Shown here piece by piece: positions 1 to 8,951 of a DNA stretch of 64,000 bases. Location of the stretch: assembly GCF_014647155.1 (NCBI RefSeq), contig NZ_BMOQ01000001.1, forward strand, positions 372,001 to 436,000. Reading direction: 5' to 3'. Position numbers and translations under genes: made by a program. The notes under the pieces are model-generated. The model did no database searches, was not told the DNA's origin, and saw only the letters and a program-made list of their open reading frames with translations. Origin of the DNA: Halarchaeum nitratireducens. Lineage in GTDB: Archaea; Halobacteriota; Halobacteria; Halobacteriales; Halobacteriaceae. How positions within the stretch are numbered: position 1 is the first letter of the stretch; each line of letters starts with the position of its first letter.

Positions 1-82
1 CGTCGAGGACGGTGCCGAGGCGAAACGCGTTCTCCCGGCGTTCCGGGCCGCGCTCGACGCGGCGCGCGAACAGTACGTTTAG
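1..82 (+). CDS. 3' end of an unidentified gene
   Basis: Only the last 26 codons are inside the window, ending in TAG. The peptide ends AALDAAREQYV and is alanine/arginine rich, which fits an alpha-helical C-terminus. The stop lies 24 bp before the pyrF start, so the two may be co-transcribed. Nothing visible identifies the family. Confidence 0.5.
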   Translation, partial: VEDGAEAKRVLPAFRAALDAAREQYV

Positions 83-106
83 GCCCGCCCGACACGCACC
101 GACGCC

Positions 107-907
107 ATGGGCTTCTTCGAGGACCTCGCGGCGCGTATCGACTCGCGGGACACGATGGTCTGCGTCGGACTCGATCCCGATCCCGATCGCCTCCCCGACG
201 AGGTTCGGGACGCCGCGTTGCCGCGCTGGCAGTTCAACCGTCGGATCATCGACGCCACGCACGAGTACGCGGCCGCGTACAAGCCGAACGCGGCCTTTTA
301 CGAGGGCGTTGACGGATGGCGCGCGCTCGCGGAGACGATCGCGTACGCCCACGGCAAGGACGTCCCGGTGATCCTCGACGCCAAGCGCGGCGACATCGGC
401 AACACCGCCCGACAGTACGCGAAGGCGCTCGACCGGGCCGACGCGATCACGGTCAACCCCTACATGGGCCGCGACAGCCTCCAGCCGTTCCTCTCCCGGG
501 AGGAGAAGGGGATCTTCGCCCTTTGTCGCACCTCGAACCCCGGCGGGAAGGACTTCCAGAACCTCGAACTCGCGTCGTACGACGAGTACCTCTACGAGCA
601 CGTCGCGCGGCGCATGGCCGAGTGGGACGAGCACGGAAACGTCGGCCTCGTCGTCGGCGCGACCCGCCCCGCGGAACTCGAACGCGTCCGGGAGCTCGCA
701 CCCGACCTGCCCTTCCTCGTGCCGGGCGTCGGCGCGCAGGGCGGCGACGCCGAGGCCGCGGTCGAACACGGCCGCACCGCCGACGGCGTCGGCGTCGTCA
801 ACTCCACGCGCGGGATCATCTTCGCGGGCGAGGACCGAGAGGACTGGGACCGCGCGGCCGGCGCGGCCGCCAAGCGACTCCGCGACCGACTGAACGAGTA
901 CCGCTGA
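107..907 (+). CDS. pyrF: Orotidine 5'-phosphate decarboxylase
   Basis: Catalyses the last step of UMP synthesis, decarboxylating OMP. The 266-residue protein has the catalytic motif DAKRGDIG at residues 91-98 and a KPN segment at 59-61 that fits the first substrate-contact region. Its length and the GNTARQYAKAL stretch match the long (type 2) PyrF subfamily found in haloarchaea and mycobacteria rather than the short E. coli type. The ATG at 107 lies 24 bp after the preceding stop. No other pyrimidine genes are nearby. The assignment is firm. Confidence 0.95.
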   Translation: MGFFEDLAARIDSRDTMVCVGLDPDPDRLPDEVRDAALPRWQFNRRIIDATHEYAAAYKPNAAFYEGVDGWRALAETIAYAHGKDVPVILDAKRGDIGNTARQYAKALDRADAITVNPYMGRDSLQPFLSREEKGIFALCRTSNPGGKDFQNLELASYDEYLYEHVARRMAEWDEHGNVGLVVGATRPAELERVRELAPDLPFLVPGVGAQGGDAEAAVEHGRTADGVGVVNSTRGIIFAGEDREDWDRAAGAAAKRLRDRLNEYR

Positions 908-1022
908 CGCCCGCTGGCGCGCCCGTCAGACACGTCGCTGCACGGTATCGCCGCACGCGACCGAATCGCACCGCCGTCGCCACGCTCGTGGGACCAGCCG
1001 CGCGCGACCGTCTCACCGCGCG

Positions 1023-1205
1023 CTATCGCGGTCCGGGAAAGCCGTTCTCGTCTCCCCCTCTCGATCGGCGTTCCTCCGCCGCACACTCCTCGCAGAGCCC
1101 GAGCCCCGGATCGTAGTGTGCCCGACAGACGACGGCCCCACAGCGCTCGCACGCGAACTGCGCCTCCGCGGCCTCGCAGATCTGACAGAGTCCGGTGACG
1201 CTCAT
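1023..1205 (-). CDS. Small zinc-finger protein, HIT/cross-brace type
   Basis: A 60-residue protein with regularly spaced metal ligands (CQIC, CERC, CRAH, CEEC), consistent with two zinc sites in a HIT-type or B-box-like cross-brace. The ATG at 1205 is preferred over an upstream TTG because it starts just before the cysteine cluster. It stands alone, transcribed against its neighbours. Such small zinc proteins are common in haloarchaea and usually of unknown function. Protein or RNA binding is only a guess. Confidence 0.75.
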   Translation of the reverse strand: MSVTGLCQICEAAEAQFACERCGAVVCRAHYDPGLGLCEECAAEERRSRGGDENGFPGPR

Positions 1206-1336
1206 ACGGTCCCGCAGGCGACGACGATACATCAACCCGGGGGCCGGCGCGGGACGCGGACCGACGTCCGATCGACGACGGTTCTCCGTGAATACGGACG
1301 CCTCGGGTCGTCTCCGGAGTCTTCCCCGGGGAAGGC

Positions 1337-1357
1337 TTTTGTTAGGTGGTCACTAAC
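1337..1357 (+). promoter_or_regulatory. Promoter of the GTPase gene with an overlapping inverted repeat
   Basis: A T-rich TATA-like box (TTTTGTTA, 1337-1344) lies about 25 nt before the ATG at 1366, the usual haloarchaeal spacing. It overlaps an inverted repeat, GTTAG-7 nt-CTAAC (1341-1357), that could be an operator. The arms are only 5 bp, so the operator idea is weak. Confidence 0.35.
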
Positions 1358-1365
1358 ACGCACCC

Positions 1366-2964
1366 ATGAGCGTCGACCGATCCGTCCTGCATCGCGCGCT
1401 CGAACGCGGCGAGCAGGAGGGTGGGCACGTGGAGTTCAAAGAACGCCTCACGCGCGAGGTCCACCTCGCCGAGGGGCGACTGGAGAGCCTGGCCGCCCAG
1501 CTCCGTCACCGCGTCCTCTCCGGCGACGGCGAGGCGCAGTACGTCGTCGGCGTCACCGACGACGGCGGCATCGCCGGAATCGACCCCGAGGCCTTCTCGG
1601 AGACTCTCGACGTCCTCAGCCTCCTCGCCGAGGAGGCCAGCGCCCACATCGACGACGTCCAGACGTGGGGGACGGAGGGACGCGGGCTCGTCGGCGTCGC
1701 CACGGTCCGCGACGGCGGCCAGCTCACCGCCGACGACGATCACGTCATCGTCGGCACCGCCGGCCACGTCGACCACGGGAAGTCCACGCTCGTCGGCTCG
1801 CTCGTCACCGGCCGGGCCGACGACGGGGACGGCGACACCCGGAGCTTCCTCGACGTCCAACCCCACGAGGTCGAACGCGGCCTCTCCGCCGACCTCTCGT
1901 ACGGCGTCTACGGCTTCGACGGCGACGGGCCGGTCCGCGTCGAGAACCCCCACCGGAAACACGAGCGCGCCGCCGTCGTCGAACGCGCCGACCGCGTCGT
2001 CTCCTTCGTCGACACGGTCGGTCACGAACCGTGGCTCCGCACGACGATCCGCGGCCTCGTCGGGCAGAAACTCGACTACGGCCTGCTCGTCGTCGCCGCC
2101 GACGACGGCCCGACCGATACGACGCGCGAACACCTCGGCGTCCTCCTCGCCACCGAACTCCCCACGATCGTCGCCATCACCAAGACCGACCTCGTGGACG
2201 ACGCCCGGGTCGAGGAAGTCGAGCGCGACGTCGAACGACTCCTTCGCGACACCGGCCGGACCCCGCTTCCCGTCGAGCGCCACGGCGTCGACGCCGCCGT
2301 CGAGGAGACGGACGACGCCGTCGTCCCCATCGTCCGCACGAGCGCCGTCGGCGGCGACGGACTCGACGTTCTCGACGAACTGTTCGAGCGCCTCCCGAAG
2401 ACCGCCGCGGCCGGCGGCGACTTCCGCATGTACGTCGATCGCTCGTACAGCGTCACCGGCGTCGGCGCCGTCGCCTCCGGGACGATCAAGTCGGGGACCA
2501 TCGCGGCCGGCGACGAGCTCCTCCTCGGTCCCTTCAGCGACGGCTCCTTCCGCGAGGTCGAGGCCCGCAGCATCGAGATGCACTACCACCGCGTCGACAA
2601 GGCCGAGGCCGGTCGGATCGTCGGCATCGCGCTCGCCGGCGTCCGCGAGTCCGAACTCGAACGCGGCATGGTGCTCGTCCCGCGCGACGCCGACCCGACG
2701 CCGACGCGCGCCTTCGAGGCAGAGGTGATGGTCCTCAACCACCCCACGCGGATCGACGACGGCTACGAACCCGTCGTGCACCTCGAAACCGCGAGCGAGG
2801 CCGCGCGCTTCCACCCCGAGGGCGGCCAGCTCCTCCCCGGCGACACCGGGCGCGCGACGGTCGAGTTCAAATTCCGCCCCTATCTCGTCGAGACGGGCCA
2901 GCGCTTCGTCTTCCGCGAGGGTTCGAGCAAGGGCGTCGGCACCGTCACCGAACTCCTCGACTGA
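1366..2964 (+). CDS. GTPBP1-like translational GTPase
   Basis: A 532-residue protein of the EF-1alpha/EF-Tu superfamily. Residues 1-120 form an N-terminal extension without G motifs. The G domain follows: GHVDHGKST P-loop near residue 133, DTVGHE (G3) near 216 and TKTD (G4) near 272. After it come beta-barrel domains II/III starting around FRMYVDRSYSV. The order matches GTPBP1/GTPBP2-like proteins of archaea and eukaryotes, linked to ribosome rescue and mRNA surveillance in eukaryotes. The archaeal role is not established. Monocistronic, with its own TATA-like box. Confidence 0.88.
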   Translation: MSVDRSVLHRALERGEQEGGHVEFKERLTREVHLAEGRLESLAAQLRHRVLSGDGEAQYVVGVTDDGGIAGIDPEAFSETLDVLSLLAEEASAHIDDVQTWGTEGRGLVGVATVRDGGQLTADDDHVIVGTAGHVDHGKSTLVGSLVTGRADDGDGDTRSFLDVQPHEVERGLSADLSYGVYGFDGDGPVRVENPHRKHERAAVVERADRVVSFVDTVGHEPWLRTTIRGLVGQKLDYGLLVVAADDGPTDTTREHLGVLLATELPTIVAITKTDLVDDARVEEVERDVERLLRDTGRTPLPVERHGVDAAVEETDDAVVPIVRTSAVGGDGLDVLDELFERLPKTAAAGGDFRMYVDRSYSVTGVGAVASGTIKSGTIAAGDELLLGPFSDGSFREVEARSIEMHYHRVDKAEAGRIVGIALAGVRESELERGMVLVPRDADPTPTRAFEAEVMVLNHPTRIDDGYEPVVHLETASEAARFHPEGGQLLPGDTGRATVEFKFRPYLVETGQRFVFREGSSKGVGTVTELLD

Positions 2965-2991
2965 CTCCGGGCACTCCGGGCGACCGCGCGG

Positions 2992-3927
2992 CTAGACCCC
3001 GAAGCTCTCGGCGAGGACGTCCTCGCTCGTTCTCCCGAGCGCGTACGTCGGTCCGCCGACGACGTTCACCGTCACCTGCGCGGGCCCGAAGACGCCCGCC
3101 GCGACCTCCGAGAAGTCCCACTCGACGTCGTCGAAGACCTCGCCGAGCGGTCGCTCGTACTCCTCGCTCGCCGTCGACGGCACGGCCTCGAACGCCGACG
3201 CGTCGTCCGTCTCCACCGTCATGTACACCTGTCCGCCGTACGCGAGCGCGTCCATCTCCCGAGCGATGGCCGTCGACTCGTCGCCCGCGACCGGTGCGAC
3301 CGGCGCGCGACCGTTCACCGACCGGATCGATCGGGGATCGTACCCCGCCTCGAAGAGACGGAAGGTCGCCATCTCGGCCGCCCGCGCCGCCGCGGAGACG
3401 CTCCCCGAGATCGACCCCGCCGCGTACGTCGGGAGGTAGAGCCCGTCCGTGTTCACCTCCGCGCGATCCGCGATCACGCGCGCGACGCCCTCGTCCGGGA
3501 GGTCGTCCGACTCCAAGGTCAGCACGGAGAGGTCGAACGCGTCCGTGTAGCCGAGCTCACGGAACTCCGCCTCCTCGGCGACGAGCGCGCGCGCCGGCCC
3601 CGACCCCAGCGCTTCGAACCCGTCCACCGAGAGCTCCCACCCCGCCTTCTGCGAGCAGAGCAACGCGAGATCCGGACGATCGCACGCGAGTTCGACGTGC
3701 GTGAACGGGGCGCCCGCCACGTCCGCCATCCCCGTCTGTACCGTCGCCAACCCCGCCGTCTGTATCTCCGCGAGGAGGAGACCGGCCTCGATCCCGCCCG
3801 CGTGGTCGACGCCGAAGTCCAAGACCGTCGCGCCGTTCTCCAGGTCGAACGCCCCGACGTCGAGTTCGCCCGCGAACTCCACCGCCTCGTCGGCCAACTC
3901 GACCGCCATCCGGTTGATGCTCTCCAT
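2992..3927 (-). CDS. mch: Methenyltetrahydromethanopterin/folate cyclohydrolase
   Basis: A 311-residue Mch-family enzyme that interconverts the methenyl and formyl forms of the C1 carrier. It starts at ESINRMAVELADEAVEF and contains conserved Mch blocks (LDFGVDHAGGIEAGL, ACDRPDLALLCSQKAGWE, GSGPARAL, GRAPVAPVAG). Family length is about 310-320 residues. Haloarchaea lack methanogenesis and are thought to use this enzyme with tetrahydrofolate; that is family knowledge, not visible here. The ATG at 3927 is chosen because the upstream in-frame extension lacks Mch similarity. Confidence 0.93.
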   Translation of the reverse strand: MESINRMAVELADEAVEFAGELDVGAFDLENGATVLDFGVDHAGGIEAGLLLAEIQTAGLATVQTGMADVAGAPFTHVELACDRPDLALLCSQKAGWELSVDGFEALGSGPARALVAEEAEFRELGYTDAFDLSVLTLESDDLPDEGVARVIADRAEVNTDGLYLPTYAAGSISGSVSAAARAAEMATFRLFEAGYDPRSIRSVNGRAPVAPVAGDESTAIAREMDALAYGGQVYMTVETDDASAFEAVPSTASEEYERPLGEVFDDVEWDFSEVAAGVFGPAQVTVNVVGGPTYALGRTSEDVLAESFGV

Positions 3928-4012
3928 GCCCCCGCGTTCGGCCGTCCCGCGGTAAAACGTTTGCAGTGCACGCCGCCGATAGCTCCATACGCGCACGCGT
4001 CCGGGCATACGT

Positions 4013-4489
4013 ATGGCTGACACGAGACGCGATCGGCCGCCCGAGCCGACCTTCGAACACGCCTTCGACGTCGAGGCCGAGATCGACCCCGCGATCGAGA
4101 TCGGCGACACCGGCGACGGCCACCGTCGCATCATCCCCATCGCCGGCGGGACCGTCAGCGGCCGCGTCGAGGGCGAGGTGTTGGCCGCCGGCGCCGACTA
4201 CCAGCTCTTCCGCGCCGACCGTCCGAGCACCCTCGTCGCAAAGTACGCCATCGAGACGACGGACGGCGATCGGATCTACGTCGAGAACGAGGGGATTCGG
4301 TTCGCGCCGCCCGAGGTCAGCGAGCGTATCCGCGACGGCCGCGACGTCGACCCGGACCAGGTCTACTTCCGATCGGTCCCCTCTTTCGAGACCGCCCCCG
4401 ACCTCCAGTGGCTCACCCGCAGCGTCTTCGTCGCCACCGGCGTCCGGATGCCCGACGGCGTCCACCTCGCCGTCTACCGCGTCGCCTGA
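4013..4489 (+). CDS. DUF3237 (UPF0311) family protein
   Basis: A 158-residue cytosolic protein. The core (TFEHAFDVEAEI, then GGTVSGRVEGEVLAAGADYQ, IYVENEGIRFAP, FETAPDLQWLTRSVFVATG) matches the DUF3237 beta-barrel family, whose members have no settled function. It is divergent from mch, 85 bp away. The ATG at 4013 follows a short A/T-containing segment. No catalytic residues can be assigned. Confidence 0.75.
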   Translation: MADTRRDRPPEPTFEHAFDVEAEIDPAIEIGDTGDGHRRIIPIAGGTVSGRVEGEVLAAGADYQLFRADRPSTLVAKYAIETTDGDRIYVENEGIRFAPPEVSERIRDGRDVDPDQVYFRSVPSFETAPDLQWLTRSVFVATGVRMPDGVHLAVYRVA

Positions 4490-4556
4490 CGGCCCCGACC
4501 GACCCACTCGGCTCGTCGCGATTTGAGGCGATTTCACCGTCGCCGTCCCGCGCCCG

Positions 4557-4871
4557 TCACTCCGTCCGACGCCGCGCCTCCCTCCCCAGCTCCCGCTCCA
4601 CGTCCGCGACCTTCTCCGCGGCCGATTTGTCGGACGTCCGCTTGTCGTCGATCTTCAGGAACGTGCTCACCCGATCGCCCGGTACCGCCTCGTGGGCCGC
4701 CTCGACCGCGTCGAAGAGCGTCCCGACGTCGCCGGCCTCGATGGTCGTCCCCATCGGCGTCGTCTCGTAGGAGACGTCGAAGTCGTCCAGCGCCTCCACG
4801 GCTTTCGCCACGTCGGCCGCCATGCTCCCCTCTCGAACCGGTGCGACGCTCAGCAGTGCGATCACCGTCAT
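4557..4871 (-). CDS. MTH1187/YkoF-type thiamine-binding protein
   Basis: A 104-residue protein of the DUF77 family. It has a ferredoxin-like fold with the hallmark SYETTPMGTTIEAGD and a TFLKIDDKR strand near the C-terminus. Family members bind thiamine or its pyrimidine moiety and form tetramers. It is convergent with the DUF3237 gene. No thiamine biosynthesis genes are in the window, so the link to thiamine rests on the family only. Confidence 0.85.
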   Translation of the reverse strand: MTVIALLSVAPVREGSMAADVAKAVEALDDFDVSYETTPMGTTIEAGDVGTLFDAVEAAHEAVPGDRVSTFLKIDDKRTSDKSAAEKVADVERELGREARRRTE

Positions 4872-5064
4872 AGCCGGAGGGACGACCGGCTACGTCTTTA
4901 CTTTCACGCGTGTGCGAGCGTCGAACGCTACGCTCGGGGGTGTGGTGGAATCGGGATGCGGGGTCTCTGGGACGTACGTACGCCCTCGGCGCGCTTCGCT
5001 GAGCGCCCTAGTCGATCGACCGAGCGGCGTACTTCGCCGGAGATGGGTTCGGAGAAGACGGGGA

Positions 5065-5135
5065 TGCACTGGCTGGGATTTGAACCCAGGTTGTGACCAT
5101 GGCAAGGTCACGTGATACCACTACACTACCAGTGC
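5065..5135 (-). tRNA. tRNA-Gly (GCC anticodon)
   Basis: Read on the minus strand the 71-nt gene folds as a complete cloverleaf. The acceptor stem is GCACTGG/CCAGTGC with discriminator A. The D arm contains GTGGTAT. The anticodon stem is TGACC/GGTCA around loop TTGCCAT (anticodon GCC), and the T arm contains GGTTCAAATCC. CCA is not encoded and no intron is visible. Confidence 0.96.
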
Positions 5136-5163
5136 GCGTCTGCAACTCATCCGAGGTGCCGGG

Positions 5164-5172
5164 TATAAAAAA
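5164..5172 (-). promoter_or_regulatory. TATA box of tRNA-Gly
   Basis: The plus-strand run TATAAAAAA reads TTTTTTATA on the gene strand. It ends 29 nt upstream of the first tRNA base, the standard archaeal TATA spacing. It is the most A/T-rich patch in the surrounding GC-rich sequence. Confidence 0.65.
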
Positions 5173-5284
5173 GGCTTTCGAACCGGCGTCGCGCCCTCGT
5201 CGTGTTCGGACCGGTCGTGCCCCCTCCTAGCACACGTGTGCGGCAGTGAGACGGCTTCACGAGGCCGTACGCGTAACGACACCC

Positions 5285-5290
5285 TTTTTA
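5285..5290 (+). promoter_or_regulatory. Candidate promoter of the ribosomal protein array
   Basis: TTTTTA lies 57 nt before the ATG at 5347, implying a leader of about 30 nt. No other clear TATA-like element is visible between here and the adk promoter near 19.7 kb, so much or all of the ribosomal array may be read from this region. Weak evidence from position and composition only. Confidence 0.35.
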
Positions 5291-5346
5291 GCGCCCCGTC
5301 GGTAGTGGAGTCACAGTCTCGTGACGAGACGTGGACGCGAACAGGC

Positions 5347-6198
5347 ATGACACGCAGCGTACTCGTGCCGTCGTCCATCTGCCGGGAAGCCGAGGACAAA
5401 CGCGAGGCGACTCGCAAGCTCGGCTACGTGGCCCGCGCGGCCGCGGTCTTCCGGGCGGATCGCCTCGTGGTCTTTCCGGACCCCGAGGGGGAACGCCGCT
5501 GGGGCGTCGGGTTCGTCGAAACGGTGTTGCGGTACGCCGCGACACCACCCTACCTCCGAAAGGAGGCCTTCGACACCCGCGACGAACTGGAGTACGCCGG
5601 CGTCCTGCCGCCGCTCCGCCTCTCGTCATGGACCGGCTCCGAATCGAGCGGTTCGGGGTCGCATCGAGAAGGGATCGTGACCCAGGTCGGATCTGAAGGG
5701 CGCGTTCGGGTCAATTGCGGAATGCAACACCCGATCTCCCTCCACCTCCCCGACGGTATGGAGGTTTCGGAGGGGGAGCGCGTGACCATCAGGGTATCTT
5801 CGCGACGACCGGTCCGAGCGAAGATCGCCTCGGAGGCCCCACCGGGCTTCCAGGTCTTCACTCGGGCCATCGGGAACGAACTCGACCGTCCGGACGCCGG
5901 CGTCCGGGTCGCCACGTCACGCTTCGGGGTGCCAGTCGGCGCCGCGAACGTGGGCGACCTGGCTCGGCGCGTCCACGAAGACGGACTGACCGTGGCGTTC
6001 GGCTCGCCCGAACGCGGGCTTCCGCCCATGCTCGGCCTCACCGCCGAGGCGGTCAGCGAGTTCGACCCCGCCCAGTCCACCCGCGCACCCGGGGGGTTCG
6101 ACACCTGGCTCAACACCATCCCCGACCAAGGTAGCGAGGTCGTGCGAACCGAAGAAGCGATGTTCGCCTCACTCGCATGCCTGACGCTCACGGAGTGA
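5347..6198 (+). CDS. SPOUT-class RNA methyltransferase at the head of the ribosomal operon
   Basis: A 283-residue protein of the archaeal/eukaryotic DUF171 group, putative RNA uridine-N3-type methyltransferases. N-terminal SVLVPSSICREAEDKREATRKLGY is typical of SPOUT proteins. An OB-like insertion (GIVTQVGSEGRVRVNCGMQ) follows, then the knot-side motif VAFGSPERGLPPML and the C-terminal NTIPDQGSEVVRTEEAMFASLA, which resembles the SAM-binding knot. The ATG at 5347 is preferred to an in-frame upstream start that lacks similarity. It ends 4 bp before rpl3, a conserved haloarchaeal position. Confidence 0.88.
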   Translation: MTRSVLVPSSICREAEDKREATRKLGYVARAAAVFRADRLVVFPDPEGERRWGVGFVETVLRYAATPPYLRKEAFDTRDELEYAGVLPPLRLSSWTGSESSGSGSHREGIVTQVGSEGRVRVNCGMQHPISLHLPDGMEVSEGERVTIRVSSRRPVRAKIASEAPPGFQVFTRAIGNELDRPDAGVRVATSRFGVPVGAANVGDLARRVHEDGLTVAFGSPERGLPPMLGLTAEAVSEFDPAQSTRAPGGFDTWLNTIPDQGSEVVRTEEAMFASLACLTLTE

Positions 6199-6202
6199 TA
6201 CG

Positions 6203-7222
6203 ATGCCACAACCAAATCGACCACGCAAAGGCTCTCTGGGGTTCGGTCCCCGTAAGCGCGCGGCGAGCGAAGTCCCGCGCTTCAACAGCTGGCCCGACGA
6301 CGACGGCCAGCCCGGACTTCAGGGATTCGCCGGGTACAAGGCAGGCATGAGTCACGTCGTGATGGTGGACGATAAGTCCAACTCTCCCACCGAGGGAATG
6401 GAGACGACCGTCCCCGTCACCGTCGTCGAAACACCCACGATGCGCGCCGCCGCGGTGCGGGCGTACGAGGACACGCCGTACGGCAAGAAGCCGATCACGG
6501 AAGTCTGGTCCGAGGACCTCGACGCGGACCTCGACCGGACCCTCGACGTCCCCTCCGAGGGCGCGCGCGGCGATTACGGCGCCATCGAGGAGCTCGTGGA
6601 GAACGGTGCGGTCGACGACCTCCGCGTCGTCACCCACACCGTTCCCGCGGGCCTCAGCGGCGTCCCGAAGAAGAAGCCAGACGTCATGGAGACGCGCGTC
6701 GGCGGCGGCTCGATCGACGAGCGCGCCGACTTCGCGCTCGAACTCCTCTCTGAGGGCGGCGAGCACGAGTTCGGTGACGTCTTCCGCGCCGGCGAGTTCC
6801 TCGACGCCTCCGGCGTCACCAAGGGCAAGGGCACCCAGGGCCCCGTCAAGCGCTGGGGCGTCCAGAAACGCAAGGGCAAGCACAAGCGCCAGGGCTGGCG
6901 GCGCCGCATCGGGAACCTCGGTCCGTGGAACCCCTCCCGGGTTCGCTCGACGGTTCCCCAGCAGGGCCAGACCGGCTACCACCAGCGCACCGAACTCAAC
7001 AAGCGCCTCGTCGACTTCGGCGACGGCGACGACGAGGCCGTCGACGCCGCGGGCGGATTCCCGAACTACGGGGACGTCTCCGGCTCGTACGCCCTCATCA
7101 AGGGTTCGCTGCCCGGCCCCGAGAAGCGCCTCCTGCGCTTCCGCCCGGCCATCCGACCCAACGAATCGCCGCGCCTCGACCCCGAGGTGCGCTACGTGAG
7201 CACCGCGTCGAACCAGGGCTAA
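6203..7222 (+). CDS. rpl3: Ribosomal protein uL3
   Basis: A 339-residue 50S protein that binds 23S rRNA near the peptidyl transferase centre. Evidence: N-terminal PNRPRKGSLGFGPRKRA, the central GVTKGKGTQGPVKRWGVQKR loop with its rRNA-contacting arginines and lysines, and GNLGPWNPSRVRSTVPQQGQTG. Length fits archaeal/eukaryotic uL3. It is separated by 3 bp from rpl4. Confidence 0.97.
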   Translation: MPQPNRPRKGSLGFGPRKRAASEVPRFNSWPDDDGQPGLQGFAGYKAGMSHVVMVDDKSNSPTEGMETTVPVTVVETPTMRAAAVRAYEDTPYGKKPITEVWSEDLDADLDRTLDVPSEGARGDYGAIEELVENGAVDDLRVVTHTVPAGLSGVPKKKPDVMETRVGGGSIDERADFALELLSEGGEHEFGDVFRAGEFLDASGVTKGKGTQGPVKRWGVQKRKGKHKRQGWRRRIGNLGPWNPSRVRSTVPQQGQTGYHQRTELNKRLVDFGDGDDEAVDAAGGFPNYGDVSGSYALIKGSLPGPEKRLLRFRPAIRPNESPRLDPEVRYVSTASNQG

Positions 7223-7225
7223 ATT

Positions 7226-7978
7226 ATGCAGGCAACAGTCCGTGGCCTCGATGGCGACGACGCCGGCTCCGTCGACCTCCCGGAGGTCTTCGAGACGGCG
7301 TACCGCCCCGACCTCATCCGTCGGGCGGTCCTCGCCGCACAGGCCAATCGAAAACAGCAGTACGGCGCTGACGAGTACGCGGGTCTGCGAACCCCCGCCG
7401 AATCCATGGGCAGCGGACGCGGTATGGCCCACGTCCCGCAGACGAACGGACGTGGCGCGCGTGTCCCGCAGACCGTGGGCGGCCGGAAGGCGCACCCGCC
7501 GAAAGCAGAGAAAGACCAGGGCAAGACGGTCAACAAAAAGGAGCGCAAGCTCGCCGTCCGGTCCGCCATCGCGGCGACGACCGACGCCGAGCTCGTCGCA
7601 GAGCGCGGTCACGAGTTCGACGACGACCTCGAACTCCCGCTCGTCGTCTCGGACGACTTCGAGGACCTCGTGAAGACGAAGGAGGTCGTCTCCTTCCTCG
7701 AGGCCGTCGGCGCACACGACGACGTCGAGCGCGCGGACGACGGGAAGACCGTCCGCGCCGGGCAGGGCAAGCTCCGCGGTCGCAAGTACCGCGAGCCCAG
7801 CTCCGTCCTCTTCGTCACGTCGAGCGAGACCGGTCCGTCGAAGGCCGCCCGCAACCTCGCGGGGGTCGACGTCGCGACCGCCGCCGAAGTGAACGCCGAG
7901 GACCTCGCGCCCGGCGCCCACGCCGGCCGGCTCACCGTCTGGACCGAGAGCGCGCTCTCGGAGGTGGCCGAGCGATGA
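7226..7978 (+). CDS. rpl4: Ribosomal protein uL4
   Basis: A 250-residue 50S protein lining the exit tunnel. It shows the archaeal pattern: N-terminal QATVRGLDGDDAGSVDLPEV, a basic, glycine-rich tunnel loop around residues 50-90 (GSGRGMAHVPQTNGRGARVP), and a C-terminal globular part. It overlaps the rpl23 start by 4 bp (ATGA), which suggests translational coupling. Confidence 0.96.
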   Translation: MQATVRGLDGDDAGSVDLPEVFETAYRPDLIRRAVLAAQANRKQQYGADEYAGLRTPAESMGSGRGMAHVPQTNGRGARVPQTVGGRKAHPPKAEKDQGKTVNKKERKLAVRSAIAATTDAELVAERGHEFDDDLELPLVVSDDFEDLVKTKEVVSFLEAVGAHDDVERADDGKTVRAGQGKLRGRKYREPSSVLFVTSSETGPSKAARNLAGVDVATAAEVNAEDLAPGAHAGRLTVWTESALSEVAER

Positions 7979-8229
7979 GCGGTATCATCGAATATCCACT
8001 CGTCACGGAGAAGGCGATGGACGACATGGACTTCGGTAACAAGCTCCAGTTCATCGTCGACGTCGACGCGACGAAGACCGACGTCAGCGAGGAGATCTCC
8101 TCGCAGTACGACGTCACGGTCGAGTCCGTCAACACGCAGGTGACGATGGACGGGACGAAGAAGGCCATCGTCAAGCTGTCCGAGGAGGACGACGCGCAGG
8201 ACGTCGCCTCCCGGATCGGGGTGTTCTAA
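7975..8229 (+). CDS. rpl23: Ribosomal protein uL23
   Basis: An 84-residue protein at the tunnel exit and SRP docking site. It begins SGIIEYPLVTEKAMDDMDFGNKL and continues with the conserved VNTQVTMDGTKKAIVKL strand pair. Usual archaeal length. Start overlaps the uL4 stop; rpl2 begins 2 bp downstream. Confidence 0.96.
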   Translation: MSGIIEYPLVTEKAMDDMDFGNKLQFIVDVDATKTDVSEEISSQYDVTVESVNTQVTMDGTKKAIVKLSEEDDAQDVASRIGVF

Positions 8230-8231
8230 CA

Positions 8232-8948
8232 ATGGGACGCAGGATTCAAGGTCAGCGACGTGGCCGCGGGACGAGCACGTTCCGCGCGCCGTCGCACCGA
8301 TACAAGGCGGAACTGTCGCACAAGAAGCCCGAGGGCGACGTGCTCTCCGGCGAGGTCGTCGACATCGAGCACGACCCCGCGCGGAGCGCCCCCGTCGCTC
8401 GCGTCGAGTTCGACGACGGCGATCAGCGCCTCGTCCTCGCCGCCGAGGGCGTCGGCGTCGGCGACACGCTCGAGGTCGGTATCTCGGCGTCCGTCGAGCC
8501 CGGTAACACGCTCCCGCTCGCCGAGATCCCCGAAGGGGTCCCCGTGAGCAACGTCGAGCACCAGCCCGGCGACGGCGGGAAGTTCGCGCGCGCCTCCGGC
8601 GTCAACGCGGACCTCGTCACGCACGAGCGCGACGCCGCGGTCGTGCAGCTCCCGAGCGGTGAGGTCAAGCGCCTCTCTCCGGACTGTCGCGCCACCATCG
8701 GCGTCGTCGCCGGCGGCGGTCGGACGGAGAAGCCGTTCGTGAAGGCCGGCAACAAGCACCACAAGATGAAGGCCCGCGGGACGAAGTGGCCGCGCGTCCG
8801 TGGTGTAGCGATGAACGCCGTCGACCACCCGTTCGGTGGCGGCGGCCGCCAGCACCCCGGTCGCCCGAAGAGCGTCTCGAAGAACGCACCGCCCGGACGG
8901 AAGGTCGGGGACATCGGCTCCCGACGCACCGGCCGTGGAGGGAACTAA
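8232..8948 (+). CDS. rpl2: Ribosomal protein uL2
   Basis: A 238-residue 50S protein needed for subunit association and peptidyl transfer. It has the N-terminal GRRIQGQRRGRGTSTFRAPSH, the OB and SH3 folds, and the hallmark C-terminal GVAMNAVDHPFGGGGRQHPG, whose histidines are functionally conserved across life. Archaeal length. Confidence 0.97.
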   Translation: MGRRIQGQRRGRGTSTFRAPSHRYKAELSHKKPEGDVLSGEVVDIEHDPARSAPVARVEFDDGDQRLVLAAEGVGVGDTLEVGISASVEPGNTLPLAEIPEGVPVSNVEHQPGDGGKFARASGVNADLVTHERDAAVVQLPSGEVKRLSPDCRATIGVVAGGGRTEKPFVKAGNKHHKMKARGTKWPRVRGVAMNAVDHPFGGGGRQHPGRPKSVSKNAPPGRKVGDIGSRRTGRGGN

Positions 8949-8951
8949 CGC

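Noticed and set aside
1116-3704. An 862-codon open frame overlapping the GTPase and mch genes
   Set aside because: It is an Arg/Pro-rich shadow frame produced by high GC. The other frames encode clearly recognisable conserved proteins over the same DNA.
4872-5060. A small gene or ncRNA in the gap before tRNA-Gly
   Set aside because: Frames here are shadows that read through the tRNA, and only short incidental inverted repeats are visible.
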